The notes below the pieces were generated by a model. It searched no databases, was not told the origin of the DNA, and was given only the letters and a program-made list of their open reading frames with translations. This document shows, piece after piece, positions 27,368 to 36,716 of a stretch of 64,000 bases of DNA. The position numbers were made by a program, and so were the translations under genes. This DNA is from Pseudomonas sp. R37(2017) (lineage in GTDB: Bacteria; Pseudomonadota; Gammaproteobacteria; Pseudomonadales; Pseudomonadaceae). The stretch is from positions 118,363 to 182,362 of the forward strand of contig NZ_NEHO01000012.1 in the NCBI RefSeq assembly GCF_002113375.1. Reading direction: 5' to 3'. The first letter of the stretch is position 1. Each line of letters opens with the position of its first letter.

Positions 27368-28726
27368 ATGAAATGTGTACAAACCGTGTTGGCCGCTTCG
27401 CTGGCCATGGTCCTTGCCGCCCAGGCACAGGCCGCTGTTTCAACCCAGGAAGCTGCCAAGCTGGGCACCAGCCTGACCCTGGTGGGCGCCGAAAAGGCCG
27501 GGAACGCTGATGGTTCCATCCCCGCCTACAACGGTGGCCTGACCACCGCGCCGGCCAGCTTCAAAGCCGGCGACAGCATGCGCCCCGATCCGTTCGCCAG
27601 TGAAAAACCGCTGCTGGTGATCGACGGCAAGAACGTCGATCAATACAAGGGCCTGCTCACGGCCACCACGGTGGAACTGGCCAAGCGTTTCCCGACGTTC
27701 CGCGTCGACGTGTACCCGACGCACCGCACCGTTTCGCTGCCTCAAGCGGTTCTGGATAACGGCGTGAAGAACGCCAGCGGCGCCAAGTCCCTGGAAGGTG
27801 GCCTGGCCATCGACAACGTGCTGCCGGGCGTTCCGTTCCCGATTCCGCAGTCGGGCAACGAAGCGATGTGGAACTTCCTGCTGCGCTACCAGGGTGTCAG
27901 CATCAGCTCCAAGTACGACTCCTGGAACGTCGACTCGGCCGGCGTGCCGAGCCTGGCGATCACCGGGCAAGCGAACATCTCCTATCCGATCTATGAAAAC
28001 CTCTCGCAGCCGATCAGCAGCGCTGACGTGTACTACCAGATGAAGCTGGCGTACACCGGTCCTGCACGCCGGGCCGGTGAGGCGATCATGCTCAAGGACG
28101 CCGCCAACCCATTGGAGCAGCCGCGTCGTGCCTGGCAGTACCTGCCAGGTCAGCGTCGCGTGAAACTGGCGCCGACCCTGGCCTACGACACGCCTAACCC
28201 GGGTACCGCCGGTGCGGGCACCTACGATGACGTGTTCGTGTTCAACGGTGCGCTGGATCGCTACGACTGGAAGCTGGTGGGCAAGCAGGAAATGATCGTG
28301 CCCTACAACACCTACAAGTTGACCTATGTGCAGGATCCGAAGTCGCTGACCACCGCCAACCACATCGCGCCGGACTTCGTACGCTGGGAAAAACACCGTG
28401 TATGGGTCGTCGAAGGCAACCTCAAGGCCGGCGCCCGTCACATCTATGCCAAGCGCCGCTTCTACCTCGACGAAGACAGCTGGACCGCTCTGGCCTCGGA
28501 TCAATATGACGCCCGTGGCCAGCTCTATCGCGGTTCCTTCGCCTTCCTGAGCCAGAGCTACGACAAGCAGGTTCCGGACTCCACGCCGTTCATGATCTAC
28601 GACCTGGTCGGTGGTTCGTACAACATCAACGGTGTGGTCGGTCCTTACGGCGGCATCAAGTACGTCGACCCGCTCTCCAAGGCGCAGTGGTCTTCGGAAT
28701 CGCTGGCAGGCGCCGGCATTCGCTAA
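27368..28726 (+). CDS. DUF1329 periplasmic/outer-membrane-associated protein
   Basis: A 452-residue protein with a signal peptide (LAASLAMVLAAQAQA) and the DUF1329 pattern (ERP-like start GTSLTLVGAEKAGNADGSIPAYNGGL, cut here to GNADGSIPAYNGG; YLPGQRRVKLAPTLAYDTPN; DRYDWKLVGKQEMIVPYN). The fold resembles LolA-type lipid carriers, so a role in carrying a lipid-like molecule across the periplasm is plausible. It lies 41 bases after the DUF1302 gene, with AGCAGGAGA before the ATG. Confidence 0.88.
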   Translation: MKCVQTVLAASLAMVLAAQAQAAVSTQEAAKLGTSLTLVGAEKAGNADGSIPAYNGGLTTAPASFKAGDSMRPDPFASEKPLLVIDGKNVDQYKGLLTATTVELAKRFPTFRVDVYPTHRTVSLPQAVLDNGVKNASGAKSLEGGLAIDNVLPGVPFPIPQSGNEAMWNFLLRYQGVSISSKYDSWNVDSAGVPSLAITGQANISYPIYENLSQPISSADVYYQMKLAYTGPARRAGEAIMLKDAANPLEQPRRAWQYLPGQRRVKLAPTLAYDTPNPGTAGAGTYDDVFVFNGALDRYDWKLVGKQEMIVPYNTYKLTYVQDPKSLTTANHIAPDFVRWEKHRVWVVEGNLKAGARHIYAKRRFYLDEDSWTALASDQYDARGQLYRGSFAFLSQSYDKQVPDSTPFMIYDLVGGSYNINGVVGPYGGIKYVDPLSKAQWSSESLAGAGIR

Positions 28727-28758
28727 GCCAACCGCAAGCAAGCGCTCGCACGATCCAC

Positions 28759-28858
28759 TGTGGGAGCGAGCCTGCTCGCGATGGACCAGAGGGCGACGCG
28801 GGCATCCAGAAAGCACGCGTAATCGTTAACGTTCATCGCGAGCAGGCTCGCTCCCACA
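28759..28858. repeat. REPIN inside the operon
   Basis: Inverted arms CTGTGGGAGCGAGCCTGCTC and its complement between the DUF1329 and YCF48-like genes. Such intra-operon elements can lower expression of distal genes or protect upstream mRNA. Confidence 0.9.
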
Positions 28859-28935
28859 TGACCTGCACGGCGCAAGGTTTGAACGTCAGGCACACGGATG
28901 TGTGTCCCGGCGTGGTTTTCCGAAGAGGACGCAGT

Positions 28936-30027
28936 ATGTGTTCGTATAAAAATAATATGTTGCAGCTGGCCTTTGGCGTTGTGCTTTGCCTGTCTCAGGG
29001 CATCACCCACGCGGCCGAGTACGTCGATGTACTGGACCAGCCGGCCAGGGTCAGTGCCCTGGCGATCAACAGCCCGTTGACCGGCATGACCCGTGCCGGT
29101 TCGCGTGTGATCACTGTCGGTCAGCGTGGCCACATTCTGTTCTCCGATGATTCCGGTCAGCACTGGCAACAGGCCTCTGTGCCGGTCAGTGCCGACCTCA
29201 CCGCCGTGAGTTTCCCGACCGCCAGCCAAGGCTGGGCGGTGGGCAATGACGGCGTGGTGCTGCACAGCGACGATGCTGGCGCGACCTGGAAGAAGCAACT
29301 CGACGGTCGTCAGATCGGCGACCTGCTGATCAAGCATTATTCGGCACTGGCCAGTGCCGAGCCGAACAACGAGCAATGGCCGCTGCTGTCTGCCGAGGGC
29401 CAGAGGCTACTGGATCAAGGCGCGGACAAACCGTTGCTGGACGTCTGGTTCGCCAACGAAAAGACCGGCTATGTGGTCGGCGTGTTCAACCTGATCCTGC
29501 GCACTGACGATGGCGGCCAGAGCTGGACCCCGTTCCAGGATCGCACCGATAACCCGCAGGGTTTCCACCTCAACGCCATCGCCTCCACCGGCGACGCTCT
29601 GTACATCGCCGGCGAGCAGGGCCTGTTGCTCAAGTGGGACGACAGCGCGCAACGCTTCAATGCCGTGCCGACGCCGTATCAGGGCAGTTTCTTCGGCGTG
29701 CTCGGCAAGCCCGGCGAAGTGCTGATCTACGGCCTGCGCGGCAACGTGCTGCGCAGCACCGACGGCGGCCAGAGCTGGACCGCACTGGACAGCGGCGTGC
29801 ACATCAGCATCACCGCGGGCCTGATCGACGCCCGTGGCAATTACCGTCTGTTCACCCAGGGCGGGCAGATGCTGGTCAGCCAGGGGACGGGCGCGCAGAT
29901 GCATCTGCTGCGGCAACCGGTACCGACGCCGGTCGCCGGCGCTGCCCAGTCCACCGATGGCGCACTGGTGCTGGCGGGCAGCCGTGGCACCCGGACGCTG
30001 TCCGCCGATCCAGCCCTCGAACCCTAA
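28936..30027 (+). CDS. YCF48/BNR-repeat beta-propeller protein
   Basis: A 363-residue exported protein: signal peptide (MLQLAFGVVLCLSQGITHA, residues ~8-26), then several sialidase-like BNR/Asp-box repeats such as SDDSGQHW, SDDAGATWK, DDGGQSWTP and TDGGQSWTA. The family is the YCF48-like propeller that accompanies DUF1302, DUF1329 and RND genes. Start 28936 is chosen because the signal peptide begins there and GAAGAGGA precedes it. Likely a periplasmic partner of the RND transporter. Confidence 0.87.
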   Translation: MCSYKNNMLQLAFGVVLCLSQGITHAAEYVDVLDQPARVSALAINSPLTGMTRAGSRVITVGQRGHILFSDDSGQHWQQASVPVSADLTAVSFPTASQGWAVGNDGVVLHSDDAGATWKKQLDGRQIGDLLIKHYSALASAEPNNEQWPLLSAEGQRLLDQGADKPLLDVWFANEKTGYVVGVFNLILRTDDGGQSWTPFQDRTDNPQGFHLNAIASTGDALYIAGEQGLLLKWDDSAQRFNAVPTPYQGSFFGVLGKPGEVLIYGLRGNVLRSTDGGQSWTALDSGVHISITAGLIDARGNYRLFTQGGQMLVSQGTGAQMHLLRQPVPTPVAGAAQSTDGALVLAGSRGTRTLSADPALEP

Positions 30028-30043
30028 AAGCGAGAACCCAGAC

Positions 30044-32563
30044 ATGGGCAATATCAAACAAGACGCCATGCCGGTGATTCGCGATGTGCGTGATTTCGAT
30101 CAGCGCTCCGGCAACCTCCTCGAACGGCTGGTGTTCAACTTCCGCCCGCTGTTCATGCTGCTGATGGTGCTGGCCACCGTAGTGCTGGGCTTCATGGCCG
30201 TGACTCGCCTGGAGTTGCGCCCAAGCTTCGAAAAAATGATTCCCCAGAGCCAACCGTACATCCAGAACTTCCTGGAAAACCGCGCCTCCCTGCGGGGCCT
30301 GGGCAACTCGGTGCGGGTGGTGGTCGAAAACACCAAGGGCGATATTTTCGATCCCGACTACCTCGACGTACTCAAGCAGGTCAACGACCAACTGTTCCTC
30401 ACCGAAGGCGTCGACCGTGCGTGGATGAAGTCGCTGTGGAGCCCGGGCGTGCGCTGGACCGAAGTCACCGAAGACGGTTTCCAGGGTGGCCCGGTGATGC
30501 CCGACACCTATGCCGGCCAGCCTGAACAGATCGAACAGCTGCGCCAGAACATCTCCCGCGCCGGCATCGTCGGCAGCCTGGTGGCCAGCGACTTCAAGTC
30601 GACCATGCTGATCGTGCCGCTGCTGGACAAAGCCGCCGCCGGCGGTCAACCCATCAACTACCACGCCTTCTCGCAGATGCTCGAAGAGCAGTTGCGCGAC
30701 AAGATCGAATACGCCGGCGACAGCGCTGCGCGCAAATCCGGGGTCGAAGGCAGCGGCCATTACAAGGTCCGGGTGATCGGCTTCGCCAAGCTCATGGGCG
30801 ACCTGATCGACGGCCTGATCCAGGTGATGATGTTCTTCGGCCTGGCCGTCGTTACGTCGCTTGTCATTATCTACGCCTACACCCGTTGCGTGCGCAGCAC
30901 CCTGCTGGTGGTCGGCTGCTCGCTGATCGCGGTGGTCTGGCAACTGGGCATCGTCGCCTGGCTCGGTTACGCCATCGACCCGTACTCGGTGCTGGTGCCG
31001 TTTTTGATCTTTGCCATCGGCGTGTCCCACGCCGCGCAGAAGATGAACGGCATCATGCAGGACATCGCCCGTGGCACTCACAAACTGATCGCTGCGCGCT
31101 ACACCTTCCGCCGTCTGTTCATTGCCGGCGTCACCGCGTTGCTCGCCGACGCCGTGGGTTTTGCGGTGCTGATGCTGATCGATATCCCGGTGATCCAGGA
31201 CCTGGCGATCACCGCCAGCATCGGCGTCGCGGTGCTGATTTTCACCTCACTGTTGCTGATGCCGGTGGCGCTGTCCTACGTCGGTGTTGGCGCCAAGGCC
31301 GCCGAGCGCGCCCTGAAAATCGACACCCGTGCCGACAAGCACAGAGGCTTCGGCAAACTCTGGGACCTGCTCGATCGCTTCACCACCGCCAAGTGGGCCA
31401 CGGGCGCCGTGCTGGTCGCGGTGTTGATGGGCGTTGGCGGCTATGTGGTCAGCCTCAACCTGAAGATCGGCGACCTGGAAAGCGGGGCGCCGGAGTTGCG
31501 CGCCGACTCGCGCTACAACCGCGACAACGCCTACATCACCCAGCATTACGCGCTGTCCAGCGACCTGTTCGCGGTGATGATCAAGACCGCGCCGGAAGGC
31601 TGCCTGAACTACAAGACCCTGGTCCTCGCCGACCGCCTGGCCTGGGAGCTGCAACAGTATCCGGGCGTACAGGCCACGGCCTCGCTGGTCAACGCGGTGC
31701 GGCAGATCACCGCCGGCACCTACGAAGGCAACCCCAAGCTCAACAGCATCCAGCGCAACCAGGACGTGCTCAACTACGCCGCCCAGCAAGCCTCGGTCAA
31801 CTCGCCGGAGCTGTTCAACACCGACTGCTCGGTGATGCCGGTGATCGCCTTCCTCAAGGATCACAAGGCCGAGACCCTCGATGCCGTGGTGGCGATCGCC
31901 GACCAGTTCGCCAAGGAAAACAGCACCGAGGACCGCCAGTTCCTGCTCGCTGCCGGCAGCGCCGGGATCGAGGCGGCGACCAACATCGTGGTACGTGAAG
32001 CCAACCACACCATGCTGCTGTACGTGTATGCGGCGGTGACGCTGTTCTGCCTGATCACCTTCCGCAGTTGGCGCGCCACGCTGGTGGCGTTGTTGCCGCT
32101 GGTGCTGACCTCGATCCTCTGCGAAGCCTTGATGGTGGCCATGGGCATCGGCGTGAAGGTCGCGACCCTGCCGGTGATCGCCCTCGGCGTGGGTATCGGC
32201 GTCGACTACGCCTTGTACCTGCTCAGCGTGCAACTGCACTTCCAGCGCCAGGGCCTGCCGCTGTCCCAGGCCTACCGCAACGCCGTGTCCTTCACCGGTC
32301 GGGTGGTCGGGCTGGTGGGCATCACCCTCGCGGCCGGCGTGGTGTGCTGGGTCTGGTCGCCGATCAAGTTCCAGGCCGACATGGGCATCCTGCTGACCTT
32401 CATGTTCCTGTGGAACATGCTCGGCGCGCTGATCCTGATTCCGGCCCTGTCCTTCTTCCTGCTGCGCGAGCGGGCACCCCAGCCCGGTCCTGTTGCGGTC
32501 ACCGAAAACACTGAATCCACTGAACGTCCCGGCATGCCGCATGCCGTGACCACTTCCGAGTAA
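30044..32563 (+). CDS. RND/MMPL-family transporter
   Basis: An 839-residue inner-membrane protein with TM1 at ~35-55, a large periplasmic loop (SFEKMIPQSQPYIQNFLENR), helices 2-6 (VMMFFGLAVVTSLVIIYAYT), a second TM7 near 430 and a second periplasmic loop. The last helix group contains VIALGVGIGVDYALYLL. This duplicated layout is typical of HpnN/MmpL-like lipid transporters. ATG 30044 starts directly after the propeller stop. With DUF1302, DUF1329 and the propeller it forms a likely envelope-spanning system for a hydrophobic molecule. Confidence 0.9.
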   Translation: MGNIKQDAMPVIRDVRDFDQRSGNLLERLVFNFRPLFMLLMVLATVVLGFMAVTRLELRPSFEKMIPQSQPYIQNFLENRASLRGLGNSVRVVVENTKGDIFDPDYLDVLKQVNDQLFLTEGVDRAWMKSLWSPGVRWTEVTEDGFQGGPVMPDTYAGQPEQIEQLRQNISRAGIVGSLVASDFKSTMLIVPLLDKAAAGGQPINYHAFSQMLEEQLRDKIEYAGDSAARKSGVEGSGHYKVRVIGFAKLMGDLIDGLIQVMMFFGLAVVTSLVIIYAYTRCVRSTLLVVGCSLIAVVWQLGIVAWLGYAIDPYSVLVPFLIFAIGVSHAAQKMNGIMQDIARGTHKLIAARYTFRRLFIAGVTALLADAVGFAVLMLIDIPVIQDLAITASIGVAVLIFTSLLLMPVALSYVGVGAKAAERALKIDTRADKHRGFGKLWDLLDRFTTAKWATGAVLVAVLMGVGGYVVSLNLKIGDLESGAPELRADSRYNRDNAYITQHYALSSDLFAVMIKTAPEGCLNYKTLVLADRLAWELQQYPGVQATASLVNAVRQITAGTYEGNPKLNSIQRNQDVLNYAAQQASVNSPELFNTDCSVMPVIAFLKDHKAETLDAVVAIADQFAKENSTEDRQFLLAAGSAGIEAATNIVVREANHTMLLYVYAAVTLFCLITFRSWRATLVALLPLVLTSILCEALMVAMGIGVKVATLPVIALGVGIGVDYALYLLSVQLHFQRQGLPLSQAYRNAVSFTGRVVGLVGITLAAGVVCWVWSPIKFQADMGILLTFMFLWNMLGALILIPALSFFLLRERAPQPGPVAVTENTESTERPGMPHAVTTSE

Positions 32564-32569
32564 GCCAAG

Positions 32570-34348
32570 ATGTCTGACTACAAAGCTCCCCTGCGCGACA
32601 TGCGCTTCGTACTCAACGAGGTTTTCCAGGTGTCCCGGCTGTGGGCGCAATTGCCCGGCCTGGCCGACGTGATCGATGAAGAAACCGCCGCCGCCATCCT
32701 CGAAGAGGCCGGCAAGATCAGCGGCGAAGTCATCGCACCCCTGAACCGCGCCACCGACGAGCAGGGCTGCACCTGGAGCGATGGCTCGGTCACCGCGCCA
32801 GACGGTTTTGCCCAGGCCTATCAAGCCTTCGCCGAAGGCGGTTGGGTGGGTGTCGGCGGTGATCCGCAGTACGGCGGCATGGGCATGCCCAAGGCCATTT
32901 CCGCGCAGGTCGAGGAGATGGTCAACTCGGCCAGCCTGTCGTTCGGCCTGTACCCGATGCTGACCGCCGGCGCGTGCCTGTCGATCAAGGCGCACGCCAG
33001 CGAAGAGCTCAAGCAACGCTATCTGCCCAACATGTACGCCGGCACCTGGACCGGTTCGATGTGCCTGACCGAGGCCCACGCCGGCACCGACCTGGGCATG
33101 ATTCGCACCCGCGCCGAGCCACAGGCCGACGGCAGCTACAAGGTCAGTGGCAGCAAGATCTTCATCACCGGCGGCGACCACGACCTGACCGAGAACATCA
33201 TCCATCTGGTCCTGGCGCGACTGCCGGACGCACCGGCGGGGCCAAAGGGCATCTCGCTGTTCCTGGTGCCGAAAGTGCTGGTCAATGCCGACGGTTCGCT
33301 GGGTGAACACAACGCGCTGTCCTGCGGTTCCATCGAACACAAGATGGGCATCAAGGCCTCCGCCACCTGCGTGATGAACTTCGATGGCGCCACCGGCTGG
33401 ATCGTCGATGCGCCGAACAAAGGCCTGGCGGCGATGTTCACCATGATGAATTACGAGCGTCTGGGCGTGGGCATCCAGGGGCTGGCGCAGGGCGAGCGTT
33501 CGTACCAGAACGCCGTCGCATACGCCCGTGACCGCCTGCAAAGCCGTGCACCGACCGGCGCGCAGAACAAGGACAAGGCCGCCGACCCGATCATCGTCCA
33601 CCCGGACGTGCGTCGCATGCTGTTGACCATGAAAGCCTTGAACGAAGGCGGCCGTGCATTCTCCAGCTACGTGGCCCTGCAACTGGACATCGCCAAGTAC
33701 AGTGAAGACGACCTCGCCCGCATCCGCGCACAGGAACTGGTATCGCTACTGACCCCGGTGGCCAAGGCCTTCCTCACCGACATGGGCCTGGAAACCGCCC
33801 TGCATGGTCAGATGATTTTCGGCGGCCATGGCTACATCCGCGAATGGGGCCAGGAGCAACTGGTGCGCGACGTGCGCATCACTCAGATCTACGAAGGCAC
33901 CAACGGCATTCAGTCCCTGGACCTGGCCGGGCGCAAGATCGTCGGCAGCGGCGGGGCGCTCTACCGCTTGTTCGCCTCGGAAATCCGCGACTTTACCGCT
34001 AACGCCAGTGCCAGCCTCGACGAGTTCACCAAGCCGCTGAATGCCGCTGTGGACACCCTCGACGAGCTGACCGCATGGCTGCTGGACCGGGCACAAAGCA
34101 ACCCGAATGAAATCGGCGCGGCCTCGGTCGAGTACCTGCACGTGTTTGGCTACACCGCGTACGCCTACATGTGGGCGCGCATGGCCAACGCCGTGATGAG
34201 CGGCGATGCCGAGGACGACTTCTACACCAGCAAACTGGCGACGGCGCGCTTCTACTTTGCTCGGTTGCTGCCGCGCATCCGCTCGTTGAGTGCATCGGCC
34301 AAGGCCGGTAGTGACTGTCTCTACGAGCTGCAAGCCGATCAGTTCTGA
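32570..34348 (+). CDS. Acyl-CoA dehydrogenase (DmdC/long type)
   Basis: A 592-residue flavoprotein of the long acyl-CoA dehydrogenase type with a C-terminal extension. FAD/substrate motifs GTWTGSMCLTEAHAGTDLG, FITGGDHDL and GGHGYIREWGQEQLVRDVRI are present, and IYEGTNGIQSLDLAGRK closes the catalytic domain. It oxidises an acyl-CoA to the enoyl-CoA in beta-oxidation. It is 6 bases after the transporter gene and followed by an acyl-CoA ligase, so the cluster probably takes up and activates an aliphatic acid. Confidence 0.92.
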   Translation: MSDYKAPLRDMRFVLNEVFQVSRLWAQLPGLADVIDEETAAAILEEAGKISGEVIAPLNRATDEQGCTWSDGSVTAPDGFAQAYQAFAEGGWVGVGGDPQYGGMGMPKAISAQVEEMVNSASLSFGLYPMLTAGACLSIKAHASEELKQRYLPNMYAGTWTGSMCLTEAHAGTDLGMIRTRAEPQADGSYKVSGSKIFITGGDHDLTENIIHLVLARLPDAPAGPKGISLFLVPKVLVNADGSLGEHNALSCGSIEHKMGIKASATCVMNFDGATGWIVDAPNKGLAAMFTMMNYERLGVGIQGLAQGERSYQNAVAYARDRLQSRAPTGAQNKDKAADPIIVHPDVRRMLLTMKALNEGGRAFSSYVALQLDIAKYSEDDLARIRAQELVSLLTPVAKAFLTDMGLETALHGQMIFGGHGYIREWGQEQLVRDVRITQIYEGTNGIQSLDLAGRKIVGSGGALYRLFASEIRDFTANASASLDEFTKPLNAAVDTLDELTAWLLDRAQSNPNEIGAASVEYLHVFGYTAYAYMWARMANAVMSGDAEDDFYTSKLATARFYFARLLPRIRSLSASAKAGSDCLYELQADQF

Positions 34349-34372
34349 TCGAAAGGACAAGGAACCTTATTC

Positions 34373-36016
34373 ATGATGGCGACAAAAATAATCCCGCCCG
34401 CCGACGGCGCCTATGCCTATCCCTTGCTGATCAAGCAATTGCTGCTGTCCGGCGTGCGCTACGAACCGGGTCGGGAAATCGTCTACGCCGACAAGCTGCG
34501 CTACAGCTACGAGACCCTCAACAAGCGTATTCGCCGCCTGGCCAATGCGCTGACCGCCGCCGGAGTCAAGGCCGGTGACACCGTGGCCTTGCTCGACTGG
34601 GACAGCCACCGCTACCTGGAATGCTTCTTCGCCGTACCGATGATCGGTGCGGTGCTGCACACGGTGAACATTCGCCTGTCGCCGGAGCAGGTGCTGTTCA
34701 CCATGAACCACGCCGAGGATGACCTGGTGCTGGTGCATGATGATTTCCTGCCGCTGGTGGAGCAGATCCACGGTCGCCTGGAAACCGTAAAAGGCTACCT
34801 GCAACTCACCGATGACAGCGCCGCCAGTACATCGCTGCCGGTGCTCGGTGAATACGAGCACCTGTTGTCCCTGGCCTCGGACCAGTACGACTTCCCCGAT
34901 TTCGACGAGAACTCGGTGGCCACGCTGTTCTACACCACCGGCACCACCGGCGACCCGAAAGGCGTGTACTTCAGCCATCGACAACTGGTGCTGCACACCT
35001 TGAATGCCGTCGGCACCCTGGGCGTCTATCAGGGCCAGCCGCTGCTGCGTTCCGACGATGTGTACATGCCCATCACGCCGATGTTCCACGTGCATGCCTG
35101 GGGTGTGCCGTATGTCGCGACCCTGATGGGCATCAAGCAGGTCTACCCCGGTCGCTACGAGCCCAACAGCCTGGTCAGGCTGTACCGCGAAGAGAAGGTG
35201 ACCTTCTCCCACTGCGTGCCGACCATTTTGCAGATGATCCTCCACTGCGAGGAAGGCAAGGCCACTCGTTTCGATGGCTGGAAAATGCTCCTCGGCGGTA
35301 GCGCCCTGACCCTCGGTGTCGCCAGCGAAGCCAGCGCCAAAGGCATGGTGGTGCACGCTGGCTACGGCATGTCGGAAACCTGCCCGTTGCTGTGCCTGAC
35401 CTACCTGCGTGACGAAGACCTCAAGCTGTCCGCCGACGCGCAACTGCCGATCCGCATCAAGACCGGCACGCCGGTGCCGATGGTCGACTTGAAGATCATC
35501 GACGCCGAGGGCAACGACGTGGCCCATGACGGTGAGTCCCTTGGCGAAATCGTGGTGCGCGCGCCGTGGCTGACCCAGGGCTATCTCAACGCCCCGGACA
35601 AAGGCGCGGAGCTGTGGCACAACGGCTGGCTGCATACTGGCGACATGGCCTCGATCGACAAGCTCGGCGGCGTGGAAATCAAGGACCGGATCAAGGACGT
35701 GATCAAGACCGGCGGCGAGTGGATCAGCTCCCTGGAACTGGAAAGCCTGATCAGCGAACACCCGGGCGTGATGTCCGTCGCTGTCGTGGGCATTGCCGAC
35801 GAACAATGGGGCGAGCGGCCGATGGCGATGGTGGTGGGTGAGCCGGGGCACTTCCTCGACCGCAAGATCCTCGAAACCCACCTGCAAGCCTTCGTCGACG
35901 GCGGGCGCATCAACAAATGGGCGATCCCCAAGCAGTTCAAGTTCGTCGCCGAAATCCCCAAGACCAGCGTCGGCAAGATCAACAAGAAGCTGATTCGGGA
36001 AAGCGCAGCGAACTGA
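34373..36016 (+). CDS. Acyl-CoA synthetase (AMP-forming)
   Basis: A 547-residue ANL-superfamily ligase: A3 motif YTTGTTGDPKGVYFSH, GYGMSETCPLL, YLNAPDKG, the hinge DMASIDKLGGVEIKDRIKD and the catalytic lysine near the end (SVGKINKKLIRE). It resembles medium/long-chain fatty-acid CoA ligases. AAGGACAAGGA precedes ATG 34373, with a second ATG at 34376. Last gene of the operon before a REPIN. Confidence 0.92.
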   Translation: MMATKIIPPADGAYAYPLLIKQLLLSGVRYEPGREIVYADKLRYSYETLNKRIRRLANALTAAGVKAGDTVALLDWDSHRYLECFFAVPMIGAVLHTVNIRLSPEQVLFTMNHAEDDLVLVHDDFLPLVEQIHGRLETVKGYLQLTDDSAASTSLPVLGEYEHLLSLASDQYDFPDFDENSVATLFYTTGTTGDPKGVYFSHRQLVLHTLNAVGTLGVYQGQPLLRSDDVYMPITPMFHVHAWGVPYVATLMGIKQVYPGRYEPNSLVRLYREEKVTFSHCVPTILQMILHCEEGKATRFDGWKMLLGGSALTLGVASEASAKGMVVHAGYGMSETCPLLCLTYLRDEDLKLSADAQLPIRIKTGTPVPMVDLKIIDAEGNDVAHDGESLGEIVVRAPWLTQGYLNAPDKGAELWHNGWLHTGDMASIDKLGGVEIKDRIKDVIKTGGEWISSLELESLISEHPGVMSVAVVGIADEQWGERPMAMVVGEPGHFLDRKILETHLQAFVDGGRINKWAIPKQFKFVAEIPKTSVGKINKKLIRESAAN

Positions 36017-36047
36017 GGGATATTCCTGCCACTGATGTTGCCGTTGT

Positions 36048-36147
36048 TGTAGGAGCGAGCACGCTCGCGATGGTCGTTAACGATAACGCGTGCTATCTGG
36101 TTAAACGCAGCGCTCTTGAGTTAATCGCGAGCATGCTCGCTCCTACA
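36048..36147. repeat. REPIN (TGTAGGAGCGAGCA type)
   Basis: Arms TGTAGGAGCGAGCACGCTCG and CGAGCATGCTCGCTCCTACA with one mismatch, spacer ~55 bases containing the inner palindrome GTTAACGATAAC. It directly abuts a heptamer repeat. Confidence 0.88.
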
Positions 36148-36202
36148 GGAAACAGGAAACAGGAAACAGGAAACAGGAAACAGGAAACAGGAAACAGGAA
36201 AC
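36147..36202. repeat. Tandem heptanucleotide (AGGAAAC)8
   Basis: Eight perfect consecutive copies, 56 bases, starting exactly at the end of the REPIN right arm and about 170 bases before the K+ channel gene. Perfect short repeats of this length are prone to slippage. Confidence 0.95.
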
Positions 36203-36233
36203 CATCGGTGCCAGGCGGTTTCTGGATAGATTG

Positions 36234-36278
36234 CGGGGCGTCATCTTTGTCATAGTCATCGCCAAAGATAACGCCCCG
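36234..36278. promoter_or_regulatory. Long imperfect hairpin upstream of the channel gene
   Basis: CGGGGCGTCATCTTTG and CAAAGATAACGCCCCG are 16-base inverted arms with one mismatch and a 13-base loop. No T-run follows, so it could be a 5'-UTR structure or a protein site. Function unknown. Confidence 0.55.
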
Positions 36279-36374
36279 TCGGTCGCAGTTTTCAGCACCT
36301 GTGCCAAGCTGAACGGGGTATTGAACCACCGCGCATTCAAATGCCGGCCAGGAAAACCCCAGGAAGCCCACGAC

Positions 36375-36716
36375 ATGACCTCCACCCGTGCATCAGACAT
36401 CCGCCAAGAGTTCTACAAAACTGTTTGGTTCTACTTCAAAGTGGTGTGGCCGATCTTCTCGATACTGTTGCTGGTGATCATTGCGTTCGGACTCATCATC
36501 GCCCAACTGGAAGGCTGGAGCCCTTATGACGGTATCTACTTCGCCTTCGTGACCGGCTTGACCATCGGCTATGGAGAGCTAGTGCCCAAACTGGGCGTCT
36601 CGCGAGTGCTGGCGATCCTGCTGGGCTTCAACGGCGTACTGTTGACCGCGACATTCGCGGCGATCAGTGTGCGGGCTATTGAAGTGACGGTGACGGCATC
36701 ACGCAAAAGTGTGTAG
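36375..36716 (+). CDS. Minimal two-helix K+ channel protein
   Basis: A 113-residue protein with one transmembrane helix (WPIFSILLLVIIAFGLII), a pore loop and a selectivity filter LTIGYGELVP, then a second helix (VLAILLGFNGVLLTATFAAI). This is the Ion_trans_2 pore module alone, with no RCK or voltage-sensor domain. The filter ends in Glu where TVGYGD is usual. AGGAAG 8 bases upstream sets the start. Its TAG stop lies within the following REPIN, so the C-terminus has been set by that insertion. Confidence 0.85.
   Translation: MTSTRASDIRQEFYKTVWFYFKVVWPIFSILLLVIIAFGLIIAQLEGWSPYDGIYFAFVTGLTIGYGELVPKLGVSRVLAILLGFNGVLLTATFAAISVRAIEVTVTASRKSV

Noticed and set aside
25248..27443. Very long minus-strand open frame opposite the DUF1302 gene
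   Set aside because: It is antisense to a gene with clear signal peptide and family motifs; GC-rich codon bias keeps the opposite frame free of stops, and its product has no recognisable motif.
31247..33682. 811-codon minus-strand open frame
   Set aside because: It spans the 3' half of the RND gene and the acyl-CoA dehydrogenase in antisense; His/Gln/Gly-rich sequence is typical of shadow frames.
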